Of a stretch of 49,552 bases of DNA, positions 15,854 to 24,924 are shown piece by piece; the stretch's first letter is position 1; the number at the start of each line of letters is the position of its first letter. The position numbers were made by a program, and so were the translations under genes. The notes below the pieces were generated by a model. That model made no database searches. It was not told where the DNA came from and saw nothing but the letters and a program-made list of their open reading frames with translations. The stretch covers positions 1 to 49,552 of the forward strand of contig CALXSY010000012.1 of the NCBI GenBank assembly GCA_944391285.1, read 5' to 3'. The DNA is from an uncultured Clostridia bacterium. GTDB lineage: Bacteria > Bacillota > Peptococcia > Peptococcales > Peptococcaceae.

Positions 15854-16083
15854 ACTTCGCTCACCTTCTGCACAGTCAACTTAGCGGCTTCTTCTTTTCT
15901 GATAGTTATCACGTATCCTCTTAAGGAAACTTCTATAGGATCGCCCATAGGAGCAACTTTGCGAACCTTGATTTTGGTATGGGGAGTAAAGCCCATATCC
16001 AAAAGGCGACGGCGGAGTACGCCTTCACCGCCGACAATTAAAAGCTCACATTCTTCGCCGGGGTTTATTTGGTCTAAAGTCAT
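15850..16083 (-). CDS. feoA: FeoA, SH3-like accessory protein of ferrous iron transport
   Basis: The 77-residue protein has the FeoA SH3-like fold pattern: LRRRLLDMGFTPHTKIKV then APMGDPIEVSLRGYVITIRKEEA. It associates with the cytoplasmic side of FeoB. I use the ATG at 16083, which has GGGAGGT 7-8 bases before it; a GTG three codons earlier overlaps that binding site. It is the first gene of the feoAB1 operon. Confidence 0.93.
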   Translation of the reverse strand: MTLDQINPGEECELLIVGGEGVLRRRLLDMGFTPHTKIKVRKVAPMGDPIEVSLRGYVITIRKEEAAKLTVQKVSEV

Positions 16084-16133
16084 ATTATGCACCTCCCAAG
16101 CCAGTGCTAATAAAAGTTATAGATGGTTTACTA

Positions 16134-16173
16134 TATAATAGATAATTATAGTCCTTTTTCAAAGTTCTGTCAA
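16134..16173 (-). promoter_or_regulatory. Consensus promoter of feoAB1 with overlapping iron-regulator-like operator
   Basis: On the minus strand TTGACA (16168-16173) and TATAAT (16145-16150), 17 bp apart, match the sigma-A consensus fully. An inverted repeat TATAATAGATAATTATA (16134-16150, 6-bp arms) covers the -10 box. Such AT-rich palindromes over the promoter are typical of Fur or DtxR-type operators; which one is not determinable here. Confidence 0.7.
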
Positions 16174-16275
16174 TCAAAAAAAGAAGATGGAAAAAATTTT
16201 TGTGAGCCAGAGAGCTATATAATAAAAATTAATAGAAAACAAAAGCGAATCTTTGCCAACTTTTAAAAAAAAGTG

Positions 16276-16304
16276 TTGACAAGCCGGAGCAGAGTGTATA
16301 TAAT
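16276..16304 (+). promoter_or_regulatory. Consensus promoter of the tRNA operon
   Basis: TTGACA (16276-16281), 17 bp, TATAAT (16299-16304), 43 bases before the first tRNA. Confidence 0.85.
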
Positions 16305-16346
16305 TATAAAAGTGTTGCGCAGCCTATTGACTGCAGGATTACAAAT

Positions 16347-16419
16347 GCGCTATTAGCTCAGTAGGCAGAGCACCTGACTTTTAATCAGGGTGTCCCGCGT
16401 TCGAGTCGCGGATAGCGCA
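16347..16419 (+). tRNA. tRNA-Lys (anticodon TTT)
   Basis: Acceptor stem GCGCTAT/ATAGCGC, anticodon loop CTTTTAA in stem CTGA/TCAG, T arm GCGTTCGAGTCGC. First gene of the tRNA operon. Confidence 0.96.
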
Positions 16420-16426
16420 GTAGTTT

Positions 16427-16499
<73 letters not shown>

Positions 16500-16503
16500 T
16501 TTT

Positions 16504-16577
16504 GGCATGTTGGAGAAGTGGCTTAACTCACCAGCCTTTCACGCTGGCATTCAGGGGTTCGAATCCCCTACATGTCA
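16504..16577 (+). tRNA. tRNA-Glu (anticodon TTC)
   Basis: Acceptor stem GGCATGT/ACATGTC, anticodon stem-loop CCAGC-CTTTCAC-GCTGG giving TTC, T arm GGGGTTCGAATCCCC. Confidence 0.94.
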
Positions 16578-16606
16578 TAGACAAATGTCTAATCAAAAGA
16601 AATTAT

Positions 16607-16680
16607 GGCGAAGTAGTTCAGTTGGTTAGAATGCCAGCCTGTCACGCTGGAGGTCGAGGGTTCGAGCCCCTTCTTCGTCG
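16607..16680 (+). tRNA. tRNA-Asp (anticodon GTC)
   Basis: Acceptor stem GGCGAAG/CTTCGTC, anticodon stem-loop CCAGC-CTGTCAC-GCTGG giving GTC, T arm GGGTTCGAGCCCC. Confidence 0.95.
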
Positions 16681-16708
16681 TAGAGTTGGGCTTAAGCCTA
16701 ATTTTTTT

Positions 16709-16781
<73 letters not shown>

Positions 16782-16790
16782 TGAATTAAA

Positions 16791-16847
16791 GATAGCAGAG
16801 AAAAGATAAGAGCAAAGGCTTTTGTTTTTCCTCTGCTATCTTTTTTT
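16791..16847 (+). terminator. Terminator of the tRNA operon
   Basis: GATAGCAGAG (16791-16800) pairs with CTCTGCTATC (16831-16840), followed by seven T. The loop is long and partly self-paired. Confidence 0.85.
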
Positions 16848-16915
16848 GTATGTGCACCAATGGCACCTTTAAGGAATAACATATTATTAAGTCTACAATA
16901 ATGGGGGCTTAGGAT

Positions 16916-17164
16916 ATGGAGTATACTTTAAAAGATTTGCCGGCGGGCTCTTGGAGCTATGTAAAACGGCTTGATATAAACGGTAAGATGAGGCGCAGGC
17001 TATTGGATCTGGGCTTAGTTAAAGGCAATCGGGTCAGCTGCATGGGTGCAAGTCCGCTGGGCGGCTTGAGAGCGTATCAGATTTGCGGAGCTGTGGTGGC
17101 TATTCGTGATGAGGATGCTGCCTTGGTACTGATCGACCGGCCGAGGGGGTGGGGCGATGAATAA
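16916..17164 (+). CDS. feoA: FeoA (second copy)
   Basis: The 82-residue SH3-like protein has the FeoA pattern KMRRRLLDLGLVKGNRVSC, then GASPLGGLRAYQICGAVVAIRDEDA. It overlaps feoB2 by 8 bases, so the two are translationally linked. It differs clearly from the first FeoA in sequence, so the two operons are not a recent duplication. An AT-rich inverted repeat (AATAA-CATA-TTATT, 16875-16888) lies upstream. I found no strong promoter, so read-through from the tRNA operon cannot be excluded. Confidence 0.92.
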   Translation: MEYTLKDLPAGSWSYVKRLDINGKMRRRLLDLGLVKGNRVSCMGASPLGGLRAYQICGAVVAIRDEDAALVLIDRPRGWGDE

Positions 17165-19244
17165 GGAAAACGGCGACTTGATGATGCGCACGGTGGCTTT
17201 GGCGGGCAATCCCAATGTCGGCAAAAGCACTATTTTCAATGCCCTCACCGGTTTAAAGCAGCATACCGGCAATTGGAGCGGCAAAACGGTTAGTTATGCC
17301 AAAGGCTTGTGCCAGTATGAGGGGCACACTTATAATGTAGTGGATATCCCGGGAGCGTACTCTCTTTTGGCTCATTCCAAGGAGGAAGAAGTGGCAAGGG
17401 ATTATTTGTGTTTCGGCGGGGCTGACGGGGTAGTGGTGGTTTGCGACGGAACTTGTTTGGAGCGCAATTTAAATCTGCTTTTGCAGATTTTGGAGCTGAC
17501 GGACAAAGTGGTTGTCTGCGTCAATCTCTTAGATGAAGCAGCCAAAAAAGGCATTAAGATTAATCTGCCTTTATTGGAGGAAAAACTGGGCGTGCCGGTA
17601 GTAGGGACAGTGGCTCACCATAAAGAGGAATTAGGCAGTATTTTAAAGCGTTTGGAAGAAATATTTGCCGCCGGAGAGAAAAGGGAAGCAGTCTATATAA
17701 ATTATCCCGACTATATAGAGGAAGAAATCGGACGGCTGACAAATATTCTGCCGCAGGAAATCGGCGACAAGGCTTATAAAAGATGGCTGGCGCTCAGACT
17801 TCTGGAGGGCGACCAAGGATTTAAAGAGACCCTGCTTGCTCAAAATTCCAAGGCAGAAGAGATTGAAAAAGAAGCAGAAGAAAGCCGCAAACGCCTGCAA
17901 GAGCGGGGAATTGCCAAGGAAACGCTGGCAGATGAGATTGTGACGGCTATTTTAAGGAAAGCCCAGCGAATAGCCGAAGAAGTTATTTATTATGAAAATG
18001 AGGATTGCCACCAAAAGGATCGCCGCATCGATCGGATTTTGACCGGCAAAATCAGCGGGTATATCTGTATGGCGCTTTTTTTGGTAGCGATCTTTTGGCT
18101 GACTATTGTGGGTGCTAATTATCCTTCGGAGCTTTTGGGAATATTTTTTGACCGAGGGGAAATTTTTCTGGCGGACTTATTTGTACAATTAAGGCTGCCG
18201 GAGGCTTTAAGCGCTCTTCTTTTAGAAGGAGTTTGGCGGACTGTAGGCTGGGTGGTAGCGGTTATGCTGCCGCCGATGGCAATATTTTTCCCGCTCTTCA
18301 CGCTTTTGGAAGATGTGGGCTATCTGCCGAGAATCGCTTACAATCTGGATAAACCATTCAAATGCTGCAAGGCTTGCGGCAAGCAGGCGCTGACCATGTG
18401 CATGGGTTTAGGATGCAATGCGGTGGGAGTAATGGGCTGCCGTATCATTGATTCGCCGCGGGAAAGACTGATGGCGATTTTGACCAATTCGCTGATGCCT
18501 TGCAACGGCAGGCTGTCGGCGTTGATTATGCTCTTTTCTCTGCTGGCTTTGGCAAAGGGGGGCGGTGAGCTTGGAGGTATCGGAATTGCATTGGGGATGA
18601 GTGCGCTTTTAGTGATGAGCCTTTTCGCAACTTTGCTGATTAACAAACTGCTTTCCCAAACTATTCTAAAAGGAGTGCCTTCGTCTTTCGTTTTGGAATT
18701 GCCGTCTTACCGCAAGCCGCAGATTGCCCAGGTTTTGGTACGCTCGGTTTTTGAGCGGACGCTGTTGGTTTTAAAGCGGGCGGTAGTGGTAGCGGCACCG
18801 GTAGGAGCGCTTTTGTGGGTGTTAGCCAATATATCGGCTGGTGAGATGAGCCTTTTAAGTTATCTGGCGGCTAAATTAGACGGCATAGGCTCTTTGATGG
18901 GCTTGGACGGAGTGATTTTGCTGGCTTTTATTTTAGGCTTGCCTGCCAATGAAATCGTGGTGCCTATCATCATTATGGGATATCTGGCAGAAAAGGGTTT
19001 GGTGGAAACCAGCAGCCTAAGTCAGCTGCAAGAGCTTTTTTGGGCTAACGGCTGGAATGAGGTAACTGTGATTTGCCTGTTGGTTTTTATGCTTTTTCAT
19101 TGGCCTTGTGCCACAACTATCTGGACTATCAGAAAAGAAAGCGGAAGTTTGAAATGGAGTTTGCTGGCAATTTTGCTGCCGACTTTTTTGGGAATGAGCT
19201 TGTGTATCGTGATAAATTTGGCGGCAAAAGTTTTCGGATTTTAA
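17157..19244 (+). CDS. feoB: Ferrous iron transporter FeoB (second copy)
   Basis: A 695-residue FeoB. G1 is GNPNVGKS (17-24), G2 T44, G3 DIPG (63-66), G4 NLLD (123-126). The first gate region is Cys-rich (KCCKACGKQALTMCMGLGCN), and GCRIIDSPRERL is typical of a clostridial FeoB subfamily. It lacks the His-rich insertion and the CxC tail of the first copy and is 66 residues shorter. The first ATG follows GGGGGTGGGGCG; ATGs nine and ten codons later are alternatives. Two FeoB types in one genome suggest different metal affinities or conditions; that is inference. Confidence 0.94.
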   Translation: MNKENGDLMMRTVALAGNPNVGKSTIFNALTGLKQHTGNWSGKTVSYAKGLCQYEGHTYNVVDIPGAYSLLAHSKEEEVARDYLCFGGADGVVVVCDGTCLERNLNLLLQILELTDKVVVCVNLLDEAAKKGIKINLPLLEEKLGVPVVGTVAHHKEELGSILKRLEEIFAAGEKREAVYINYPDYIEEEIGRLTNILPQEIGDKAYKRWLALRLLEGDQGFKETLLAQNSKAEEIEKEAEESRKRLQERGIAKETLADEIVTAILRKAQRIAEEVIYYENEDCHQKDRRIDRILTGKISGYICMALFLVAIFWLTIVGANYPSELLGIFFDRGEIFLADLFVQLRLPEALSALLLEGVWRTVGWVVAVMLPPMAIFFPLFTLLEDVGYLPRIAYNLDKPFKCCKACGKQALTMCMGLGCNAVGVMGCRIIDSPRERLMAILTNSLMPCNGRLSALIMLFSLLALAKGGGELGGIGIALGMSALLVMSLFATLLINKLLSQTILKGVPSSFVLELPSYRKPQIAQVLVRSVFERTLLVLKRAVVVAAPVGALLWVLANISAGEMSLLSYLAAKLDGIGSLMGLDGVILLAFILGLPANEIVVPIIIMGYLAEKGLVETSSLSQLQELFWANGWNEVTVICLLVFMLFHWPCATTIWTIRKESGSLKWSLLAILLPTFLGMSLCIVINLAAKVFGF

Positions 19245-19265
19245 GGGCATACGCAAGAGAAAAAA

Positions 19266-19288
19266 GCGCAAGAAATTGCGCTTTTTTT
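19266..19288 (+). terminator. Terminator of feoAB2
   Basis: GCGCAA-GAAA-TTGCGC (19266-19281) flanked by an A run before and seven T after. Confidence 0.9.
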
Positions 19289-19368
19289 GGCGTTTTGCCA
19301 GCAATGTATAAAAATAAAAAAAGATTAAGCAATATTAAAAAAATAAGAAATATTGAAGAGCAGACTGA

Positions 19369-19397
19369 TTGACAATTAAAGGATATAAGAATATAAT
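19369..19397 (+). promoter_or_regulatory. Consensus promoter of the liv operon
   Basis: TTGACA (19369-19374), 17 bp, TATAAT (19392-19397). The 5' leader that follows has an 8-bp inverted repeat TAAACATT/AATGTTTA (19412-19419 with 19436-19443), which may be a regulator site or a leader hairpin. Confidence 0.85.
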
Positions 19398-19473
19398 ATT
19401 TGCAATACAAATAAACATTTGCATTATTGCAATATAATGTTTATAAATTTGAAAAATATAGGAGGAAAAACTG

Positions 19474-20652
19474 ATGAAAAAGATTTTATCTGTATGTTTA
19501 ATCTTAATGCTTTCCATTGGTCTTTTGGCTGGCTGCGGCGGCGACGAAACCACCAATAACAACGAAGGTCAAGCTGGCGGCACAGAAAACAATGCTGCAG
19601 CTATTAAAATCGGCGGTACCGGTCCTTTGACCGGCGGTGCAGCTATTTATGGTTTAGCTGCTAAACAAGGCGCTGAAATCGCTGTGGAGGAAATCAACGC
19701 TTTGGGCGGTCTGCAATTTGAATTAAAATATGAAGACGACGCCAACGACGCTGAAAAAGCTGCTAATGCTTACAACGTAGTAAAAGACTGGGGGATGCAA
19801 ATTTCTTTGGGTTCCGTAACTTCTACTCCCGGTACTGCAACTGCCAGTAAAAACTATGAGGACAGAATTTTTGCTTTAACTCCTTCTGCCTCCTCTACCT
19901 CTGTAACCGAAGGCAAAGATAACGTTTTCCAAATGTGCTTCACCGATCCCGGACAAGGCGCTAAATCCGCTCAATACATCTATGAGCAAAATTTGGGCGA
20001 GAAAATCGCTATCATCTACAAAAACGACGAAGTATATTCCAGCGGTATCTATGAAACCTTTATCGCTGAAGCTGAAAAATTGGGCTTGAATGTTGTTTCC
20101 ACTACTACCTTCACTACCGACAGCCAAACCGACTTCTCCGTGCAATTGGGTGAAGCTAAAAATGCCGGTGCTGACTTGGTATTCCTGCCGATGTACTATG
20201 AGCCGGCTTCCTTGATTTTGACTCAGGCTGACAGCATGGGCTATGCACCTAAATTTTTCGGTGTAGACGGCATGGATGGTATCTTGACCTTAAAAGGCTT
20301 TGATGCTTCCTTGGCTGAAGGTGTTATTCTCTTAACTTCCTTCTCTGCTGACGCTCAAGACGACATGACTGTAAACTTTGTAACCAAATATCAAGATAAA
20401 TACGGTGAAACTCCGAACCAATTTGCTGCAGGTGCTTATGACAGCATTTATGCACTTTACAACGCTTGCACCAATGCCGGCGTAACTGCTGACATGACTG
20501 CTGAACAAATCAATGATTTGATGATTGAACAATTCACTACCATGAGCTTTGACGGCTTGACCGGCACTCAAATTACTTGGAGCAGTGACGGTACAGTTTC
20601 CAAAGATCCAAAAGGTATGGTTATCCAAGATGGCGTTTATGTTGGTATGTAA
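19474..20652 (+). CDS. livJ: Branched-chain amino acid ABC transporter, substrate-binding lipoprotein
   Basis: The 392-residue precursor has a lipoprotein signal peptide with lipobox LLAGC (C21), then a Thr/Asn-rich linker. The mature part is a type I periplasmic-binding fold: IKIGGTGPLTGGAAIYGLAA, AAEIAVEEINALGG and TPSASSTSVTEGKDNVFQMC are typical of the LivJ/Leu-Ile-Val binding family. It binds Leu, Ile, Val or related ligands outside the cell and delivers them to LivHM. The ATG follows AGGAGGAAAAACTG. A terminator-like hairpin after the stop likely lowers read-through, so the binding protein is made in excess. Confidence 0.93.
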   Translation: MKKILSVCLILMLSIGLLAGCGGDETTNNNEGQAGGTENNAAAIKIGGTGPLTGGAAIYGLAAKQGAEIAVEEINALGGLQFELKYEDDANDAEKAANAYNVVKDWGMQISLGSVTSTPGTATASKNYEDRIFALTPSASSTSVTEGKDNVFQMCFTDPGQGAKSAQYIYEQNLGEKIAIIYKNDEVYSSGIYETFIAEAEKLGLNVVSTTTFTTDSQTDFSVQLGEAKNAGADLVFLPMYYEPASLILTQADSMGYAPKFFGVDGMDGILTLKGFDASLAEGVILLTSFSADAQDDMTVNFVTKYQDKYGETPNQFAAGAYDSIYALYNACTNAGVTADMTAEQINDLMIEQFTTMSFDGLTGTQITWSSDGTVSKDPKGMVIQDGVYVGM

Positions 20653-20667
20653 ATAATGCTCATCATG

Positions 20668-20697
20668 AAGGCTGCCTAATAAGCAGCCTTCTGTTTT
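20668..20697 (+). terminator. Partial terminator between livJ and livH
   Basis: AAGGCTGC (20668-20675) pairs with GCAGCCTT (20683-20690), followed by CTGTTTTATTTT. It probably reduces, rather than stops, transcription into livH. Confidence 0.75.
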
Positions 20698-20767
20698 ATT
20701 TTAGAAATTTACATAACTTCGCTGAGGCGAAAAAGAGCGAAAAAGATTAAATAAAGAGGTGAAGGAA

Positions 20768-21649
20768 ATGTTGTTTTTATCCTATCTTATCAGCGGTATT
20801 AGCTTAGGAAGTATTTATGCGATTATCGCCTTGGGCTATACGATGGTTTACGGCATTGCTAAAATGCTTAACTTTGCTCACGGTGATGTCATTATGGTGG
20901 GCGGATATATTTGCTTTTTTGCCTGTTCCTATTACGGCTTGCATCCATTGGTGGGGATTGTGATGGCAATGGTGGTCTGCACGGTGTTGGGTATTTTAAT
21001 TGACCGTTTTGCCTACAAGCCTTTGAGACAAGCTCCGGCATTGGCAGTTTTGATTACCGCTATCGGCATGAGCTATTTTCTGCAAAACTCTGCCCAATTA
21101 TTGTGGGGCTCAGGCTCCAGAGTGTTCAGCTCGGTAATCGGCAAGGGCTCATTCAGCTTCTTTGACGGACAGCTGACTATCAACTATCTCACTGTTGTGA
21201 CGATTGTCGTTTGTATCGTCATCATGGTGGGCTTGGTATGGTTTATCAATCAAACCAAAAGAGGCAAAGCGATGCGTGCCTGCTCAGAGGATAAAGGTGC
21301 CGCTCAGCTGATGGGTATTAATGTAGACAATACTATTTCCTTGACCTTTGCTATCGGTTCAGCCTTAGCAGCGATAGCCGGCGTGCTTTTGTGCTCGGCA
21401 TATCCTTTATTGAATCCGACAACCGGTATGATGCCCGGCATCAAAGCTTTCACGGCAGCGGTTTTCGGCGGTATCGGCTCTATCCCGGGAGCGCTGGTCG
21501 GCGGTTTGCTTTTGGGGATTATCGAAATCTTTGCTAAAGCATATCTGTCAACCCAATTTTCCGATGCGATAGTTTTTGCCGTTTTAATCATCGTGCTTTT
21601 GGTTAAACCGACCGGCTTATTGGGCAAGAAGATCAATGAGAAAGTGTGA
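20768..21649 (+). CDS. livH: Branched-chain amino acid ABC transporter, permease LivH
   Basis: This 293-residue polytopic membrane protein has the LivH signatures ISLGSIYAIIALGYTMVYG, MLNFAHGDVIMVGGY and RGKAMRACSEDKGAAQLMGI. It forms half of the transmembrane channel. I start at the ATG at 20768 with GAGGTGAAGGAA before it; a GTG three codons earlier lies inside that binding site. LivM follows after 9 bases. Confidence 0.93.
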   Translation: MLFLSYLISGISLGSIYAIIALGYTMVYGIAKMLNFAHGDVIMVGGYICFFACSYYGLHPLVGIVMAMVVCTVLGILIDRFAYKPLRQAPALAVLITAIGMSYFLQNSAQLLWGSGSRVFSSVIGKGSFSFFDGQLTINYLTVVTIVVCIVIMVGLVWFINQTKRGKAMRACSEDKGAAQLMGINVDNTISLTFAIGSALAAIAGVLLCSAYPLLNPTTGMMPGIKAFTAAVFGGIGSIPGALVGGLLLGIIEIFAKAYLSTQFSDAIVFAVLIIVLLVKPTGLLGKKINEKV

Positions 21650-21658
21650 GGTGGTTAA

Positions 21659-22729
21659 ATGATGAAACAAGCTAAAATGAATAGAACCACCAGAAGCAAC
21701 CTGATTACCTATTTGATGGTAATTGCTTTCTTTGTAATTTTTCAAATCCTTATAGCTACCGGCAATGTGTCCAGCTTATTAAAAGGGCAGTTAGTGCCGA
21801 TTTGTGCTTATGTAGTTATGGCTATTTCGCTGAATTTAGTAGTAGGCGTTTCCGGTGAATTGAGCTTGGGACATGCCGGCTTTATGAGCGCTGGAGCATT
21901 CAGCGGCATCGTAGCGGCAGGGTATTTGCAAACGATGATGGAGAGCGAAACTTTGGTGCTCCTCATTGCCATGATAATAGGCGGCATTGTAGCGGCAGCA
22001 GCAGGAGTAATCGTCGGCGTGCCGATTTTGCGCTTAAGCGGCGACTATTTGGCGATTGTAACCTTGGCTTTCGGACAAATCATTAAAAGCATTGTAGAAA
22101 ATTTGTATGTCGGCTACGATGCTAACGGCTTGCAGTTTTCCATGGTAAAAAATACCCTGGAGCTGGGCGAAGGCGGCAAAATGCTGATCACCGGTCCGAT
22201 GGGAGCCAACGGCATGGCGACTATTTCCACCTTTACTATGGGTTTTGTGCTGATTATGGTCTGCTTGTTCGTGATTTTCAATCTGGTTAACAGCAAAAGC
22301 GGCAGAGCTATCATGGCGCTGAGAGATAATAAGATTGCGGCGCAGTCAGTAGGCATCAGCAGCAGTAAATATAAATTGCTGGCTTTTGTGGTTTCTGCCG
22401 CTATGGCAGGCATGGCAGGCGTGCTCTTTGCCTTGAACTTTACTACGGTGGTCGCCAGCAAGTTTGACTTCAACACTTCTATTTTAATCTTAGTTTTCGT
22501 TGTTTTGGGCGGCTTGGGCAATATGCGCGGCAGTATTATTGCAGCAGCTTTGCTGACTGTGCTGCCGGAATTGCTCAGAAGCTTTGCTGATTATCGGATG
22601 CTGGTTTATGCGATCTTCCTGATTTTGATGATGTTGGCAACCAATAATCCCAAATTAAAAGGATTTTTGCAAAGCATCAGCGCTAAAATAAAAGGAGCAG
22701 TTGGCAAGGGAGGTGAGGCAAATGGCTAA
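21659..22729 (+). CDS. livM: Branched-chain amino acid ABC transporter, permease LivM
   Basis: The 356-residue membrane protein has the LivM motifs VVGVSGELSLGHAGFMSAGA, LRLSGDYLAIVTLAFGQI and GRAIMALRDNKIAAQSVGI, the last being the coupling loop to the ATPases. It pairs with LivH. Its end overlaps the start of livG by 8 bases. Confidence 0.94.
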   Translation: MMKQAKMNRTTRSNLITYLMVIAFFVIFQILIATGNVSSLLKGQLVPICAYVVMAISLNLVVGVSGELSLGHAGFMSAGAFSGIVAAGYLQTMMESETLVLLIAMIIGGIVAAAAGVIVGVPILRLSGDYLAIVTLAFGQIIKSIVENLYVGYDANGLQFSMVKNTLELGEGGKMLITGPMGANGMATISTFTMGFVLIMVCLFVIFNLVNSKSGRAIMALRDNKIAAQSVGISSSKYKLLAFVVSAAMAGMAGVLFALNFTTVVASKFDFNTSILILVFVVLGGLGNMRGSIIAAALLTVLPELLRSFADYRMLVYAIFLILMMLATNNPKLKGFLQSISAKIKGAVGKGGEANG

Positions 22730-23552
22730 AATGGTTCCTCTGCCCAGCCGGGGCATGGTGCCGGAAAGAGATATCGGCAAGGCACCGATTTTAGAAGCAA
22801 CTCACTTAGGAATAGAATTCGGCGGCTTAAAAGCAGTTGACGATTTTGATTTGACTGTCGGGCGCACCGAAATAGCCGGTTTGATCGGACCTAACGGCGC
22901 CGGCAAAACAACTGTCTTTAACCTTTTGACTAAGGTTTACCAGCCGACCAGTGGCACAGTGCTTTTGGACGGCAAAGATACTCACGGCATGAGTGCTATC
23001 CAGGTCAATAAAGCCGGTATTGCCCGCACCTTCCAAAATATCAGGCTTTTTAATAATCTGACCGTGGAAGACAATGTTAAGATAGGCATGCATAATCATA
23101 TTAAGTACAATACCATAAGCGGGATTTTGCGTTTGCCTAAGTATTGGATAGAAGAAAACAGAGCTCATGAGAAGGCTTTAAGTTTGCTGGAAATCTTTGA
23201 TATGCAGCATCTGGCGGAGCATAAGGCGGGCAGTTTGCCTTACGGTGCCCAAAGAAGACTGGAGATAGTCAGAGCATTGGCGACCGAGCCCAAGCTTTTG
23301 CTTTTGGACGAGCCGGCTGCCGGCATGAATCCTTCGGAAACGGCAGAGCTGATGGATAACATCCGCAAAATCAGAGATACGTTTAATATCGCGATTTTAC
23401 TGATAGAGCACGATATGCGTCTGGTTATGGGCATTTGCGAAGGCATCGCCGTTTTAAACTACGGCAAAATCATTGCCAAAGGCTCGCCGGAGGAAATTCA
23501 AAACAACCAAACAGTTATTGAAGCATATCTGGGCAAAAAGAAGGAGGGCTGA
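22722..23552 (+). CDS. livG: Branched-chain amino acid ABC transporter, ATPase LivG
   Basis: A 276-residue ABC ATPase. Walker A is GPNGAGKT (56-63), the LivG-type signature is LPYGAQRRLEI, and Walker B is LLLLDEPAAGMNP followed by LLIEHDM. Compared with typical LivG it has about 20 extra residues before the first strand. The start is the ATG at 22722 with GGGAGGTGAGGCAA before it; a TTG seven codons upstream is less likely. Confidence 0.94.
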   Translation: MAKMVPLPSRGMVPERDIGKAPILEATHLGIEFGGLKAVDDFDLTVGRTEIAGLIGPNGAGKTTVFNLLTKVYQPTSGTVLLDGKDTHGMSAIQVNKAGIARTFQNIRLFNNLTVEDNVKIGMHNHIKYNTISGILRLPKYWIEENRAHEKALSLLEIFDMQHLAEHKAGSLPYGAQRRLEIVRALATEPKLLLLDEPAAGMNPSETAELMDNIRKIRDTFNIAILLIEHDMRLVMGICEGIAVLNYGKIIAKGSPEEIQNNQTVIEAYLGKKKEG

Positions 23553-23557
23553 GGCTG

Positions 23558-24265
23558 ATGGCAATGCTGGAGGTAGAAAATATTAATGTATATTACGGAA
23601 GCATTCACGCCATCAAAGGCGTCGGCTTTCATGTCAACGAAGGGGAAATCATTTCTTTGATCGGTGCCAACGGCGCCGGCAAAACGACTATTTTGCAGAC
23701 TATTTCCGGACTTTTGCGCAGTAAAACCGGCAGCGTAAAATTTATGGGGCAGGATATTTCTCATGTGCCGGCACATAAAATTGTGGGCTTAGGGCTGGCA
23801 CAGGTGCCGGAGGGACGGCGAGTGTTTTTGCAAATGAGCGTAGCGGAAAATTTGGAATTAGGTGCTTACACCCAGGGCAAAGCCGGCATGGAGGACACTT
23901 TAACGATGATTTACGACCGCTTCCCTCGCCTAAAGGAAAGACGCAAGCAAATGGCAGGCACTCTTTCCGGCGGTGAGCAGCAGATGCTGGCGATGGGACG
24001 GGCGATGATGAGCCATCCGAAAATGCTGATGCTGGATGAGCCATCCATGGGTTTAGCGCCGATTTTGGTGGAAGAAATCTTTGATTTGATTAAAATGCTC
24101 AACGAAGGCGGAACGACGATTCTTTTGGTTGAGCAAAATGCACAGATGGCATTGTCGATTGCCGACCGCGGCTATGTCTTGGAAACCGGCAGTATTGTCA
24201 CCAGTGCAGCGGCAAAGGATTTATTGAATGACGATTCAGTGCGCAAAGCGTATTTGGGCGGTTAA
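23558..24265 (+). CDS. livF: Branched-chain amino acid ABC transporter, ATPase LivF
   Basis: The 235-residue partner ATPase has Walker A GANGAGKT (36-43), Q-loop QVPEGRRVF, signature LSGGEQQMLAMGRA and Walker B LMLDEPSMGLAP. The VPEGRRVF stretch and short length separate LivF from LivG. It is the last gene of the operon, followed by a strong terminator. Confidence 0.94.
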   Translation: MAMLEVENINVYYGSIHAIKGVGFHVNEGEIISLIGANGAGKTTILQTISGLLRSKTGSVKFMGQDISHVPAHKIVGLGLAQVPEGRRVFLQMSVAENLELGAYTQGKAGMEDTLTMIYDRFPRLKERRKQMAGTLSGGEQQMLAMGRAMMSHPKMLMLDEPSMGLAPILVEEIFDLIKMLNEGGTTILLVEQNAQMALSIADRGYVLETGSIVTSAAAKDLLNDDSVRKAYLGG

Positions 24266-24270
24266 AAAAA

Positions 24271-24293
24271 GAGGAGCAGAGGCTCCTCTTTTT
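24271..24293 (+). terminator. Terminator of the liv operon
   Basis: GAGGAGC-AGAG-GCTCCTC (24271-24288) with an A run before and TTTTT after. Confidence 0.9.
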
Positions 24294-24584
24294 GTATGAA
24301 AATTTGTATGAAAAGAATTACTTCCTATATAATATAAAAGGTGAAAAGAGGATAATTGAGGAAAAGCCAGCAAAAAGCAAACTAATAAAAATAATAAAAA
24401 ATGGCTATGGAAAATAAGAAAAAAAAGCTTGGGTTTTGCGCCTGGTTATGGTATTATAATTAGGCGTGTGAAATTGCGTTGAGGCAGGAGGTTGCTAGTT
24501 GCGATGATACGCCAGGCGTCGTGTGCTAGGTAATTCCTGCGGAGAATTGCTCAGCAAAGACTGAGCGAGAAGGAGGTCAAAACC
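24294..24584 (+). promoter_or_regulatory. Promoter and leader region of the S10 ribosomal operon
   Basis: Within this 319-base gene-free stretch a TATAAT (24455-24460) is the best -10 box; the -35 is poor (TTTTGC at 15 bp). The transcript would have a leader of about 115 bases that ends in a perfect hairpin GCTCAG-CAAAGA-CTGAGC (24549-24566), directly before the ribosome binding site AAGGAGGT of rpsJ. An ACGCC/GGCGT pair lies further up. The structure could serve autogenous control, which is inference. I see no reading frame here. Confidence 0.5.
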
Positions 24585-24893
24585 ATGGCAAAACAAAAAA
24601 TCAGAATCCGTTTAAAGGCATTTGATCACAAGTTATTAGATCAATCAGCCCAAAAAATCGTTGAAACTGCAAAGAAAACAGGGGCTAATGTTTCCGGTCC
24701 TATTCCTCTTCCGACAGAGAAAAATGTTTTCACGATCTTAAGATCCCCCCATGTCAACAAAGACTCTCGGGAGCAGTTTGAAATGAGAACGCACAAAAGA
24801 TTAATTGACATCTTAGATCACAATGCTAAGACTGTCGAAGCTTTGAAGCGTTTGGATTTGCCTTCGGGCGTTGAAATTGAAATCAAATTATAA
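24585..24893 (+). CDS. rpsJ: Ribosomal protein S10
   Basis: The 102-residue 30S protein, also NusE in antitermination complexes, opens [20 protein letters not shown] and carries [20 protein letters not shown]. Length is standard. It is the first gene of the S10-spc-alpha cluster here; its ATG follows AAGGAGGTCAAAACC. Confidence 0.98.
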   Translation: MAKQKIRIRLKAFDHKLLDQSAQKIVETAKKTGANVSGPIPLPTEKNVFTILRSPHVNKDSREQFEMRTHKRLIDILDHNAKTVEALKRLDLPSGVEIEIKL

Positions 24894-24924
24894 TCTCGCA
24901 TGAGCTTGAGGAGGTGTGCAAGTA

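Noticed and set aside
20668-20697. Reading the livJ-livH hairpin as the end of the operon
   Set aside because: livH has no promoter of consensus quality in the short gap and the genes belong to one transporter, so partial termination fits better.
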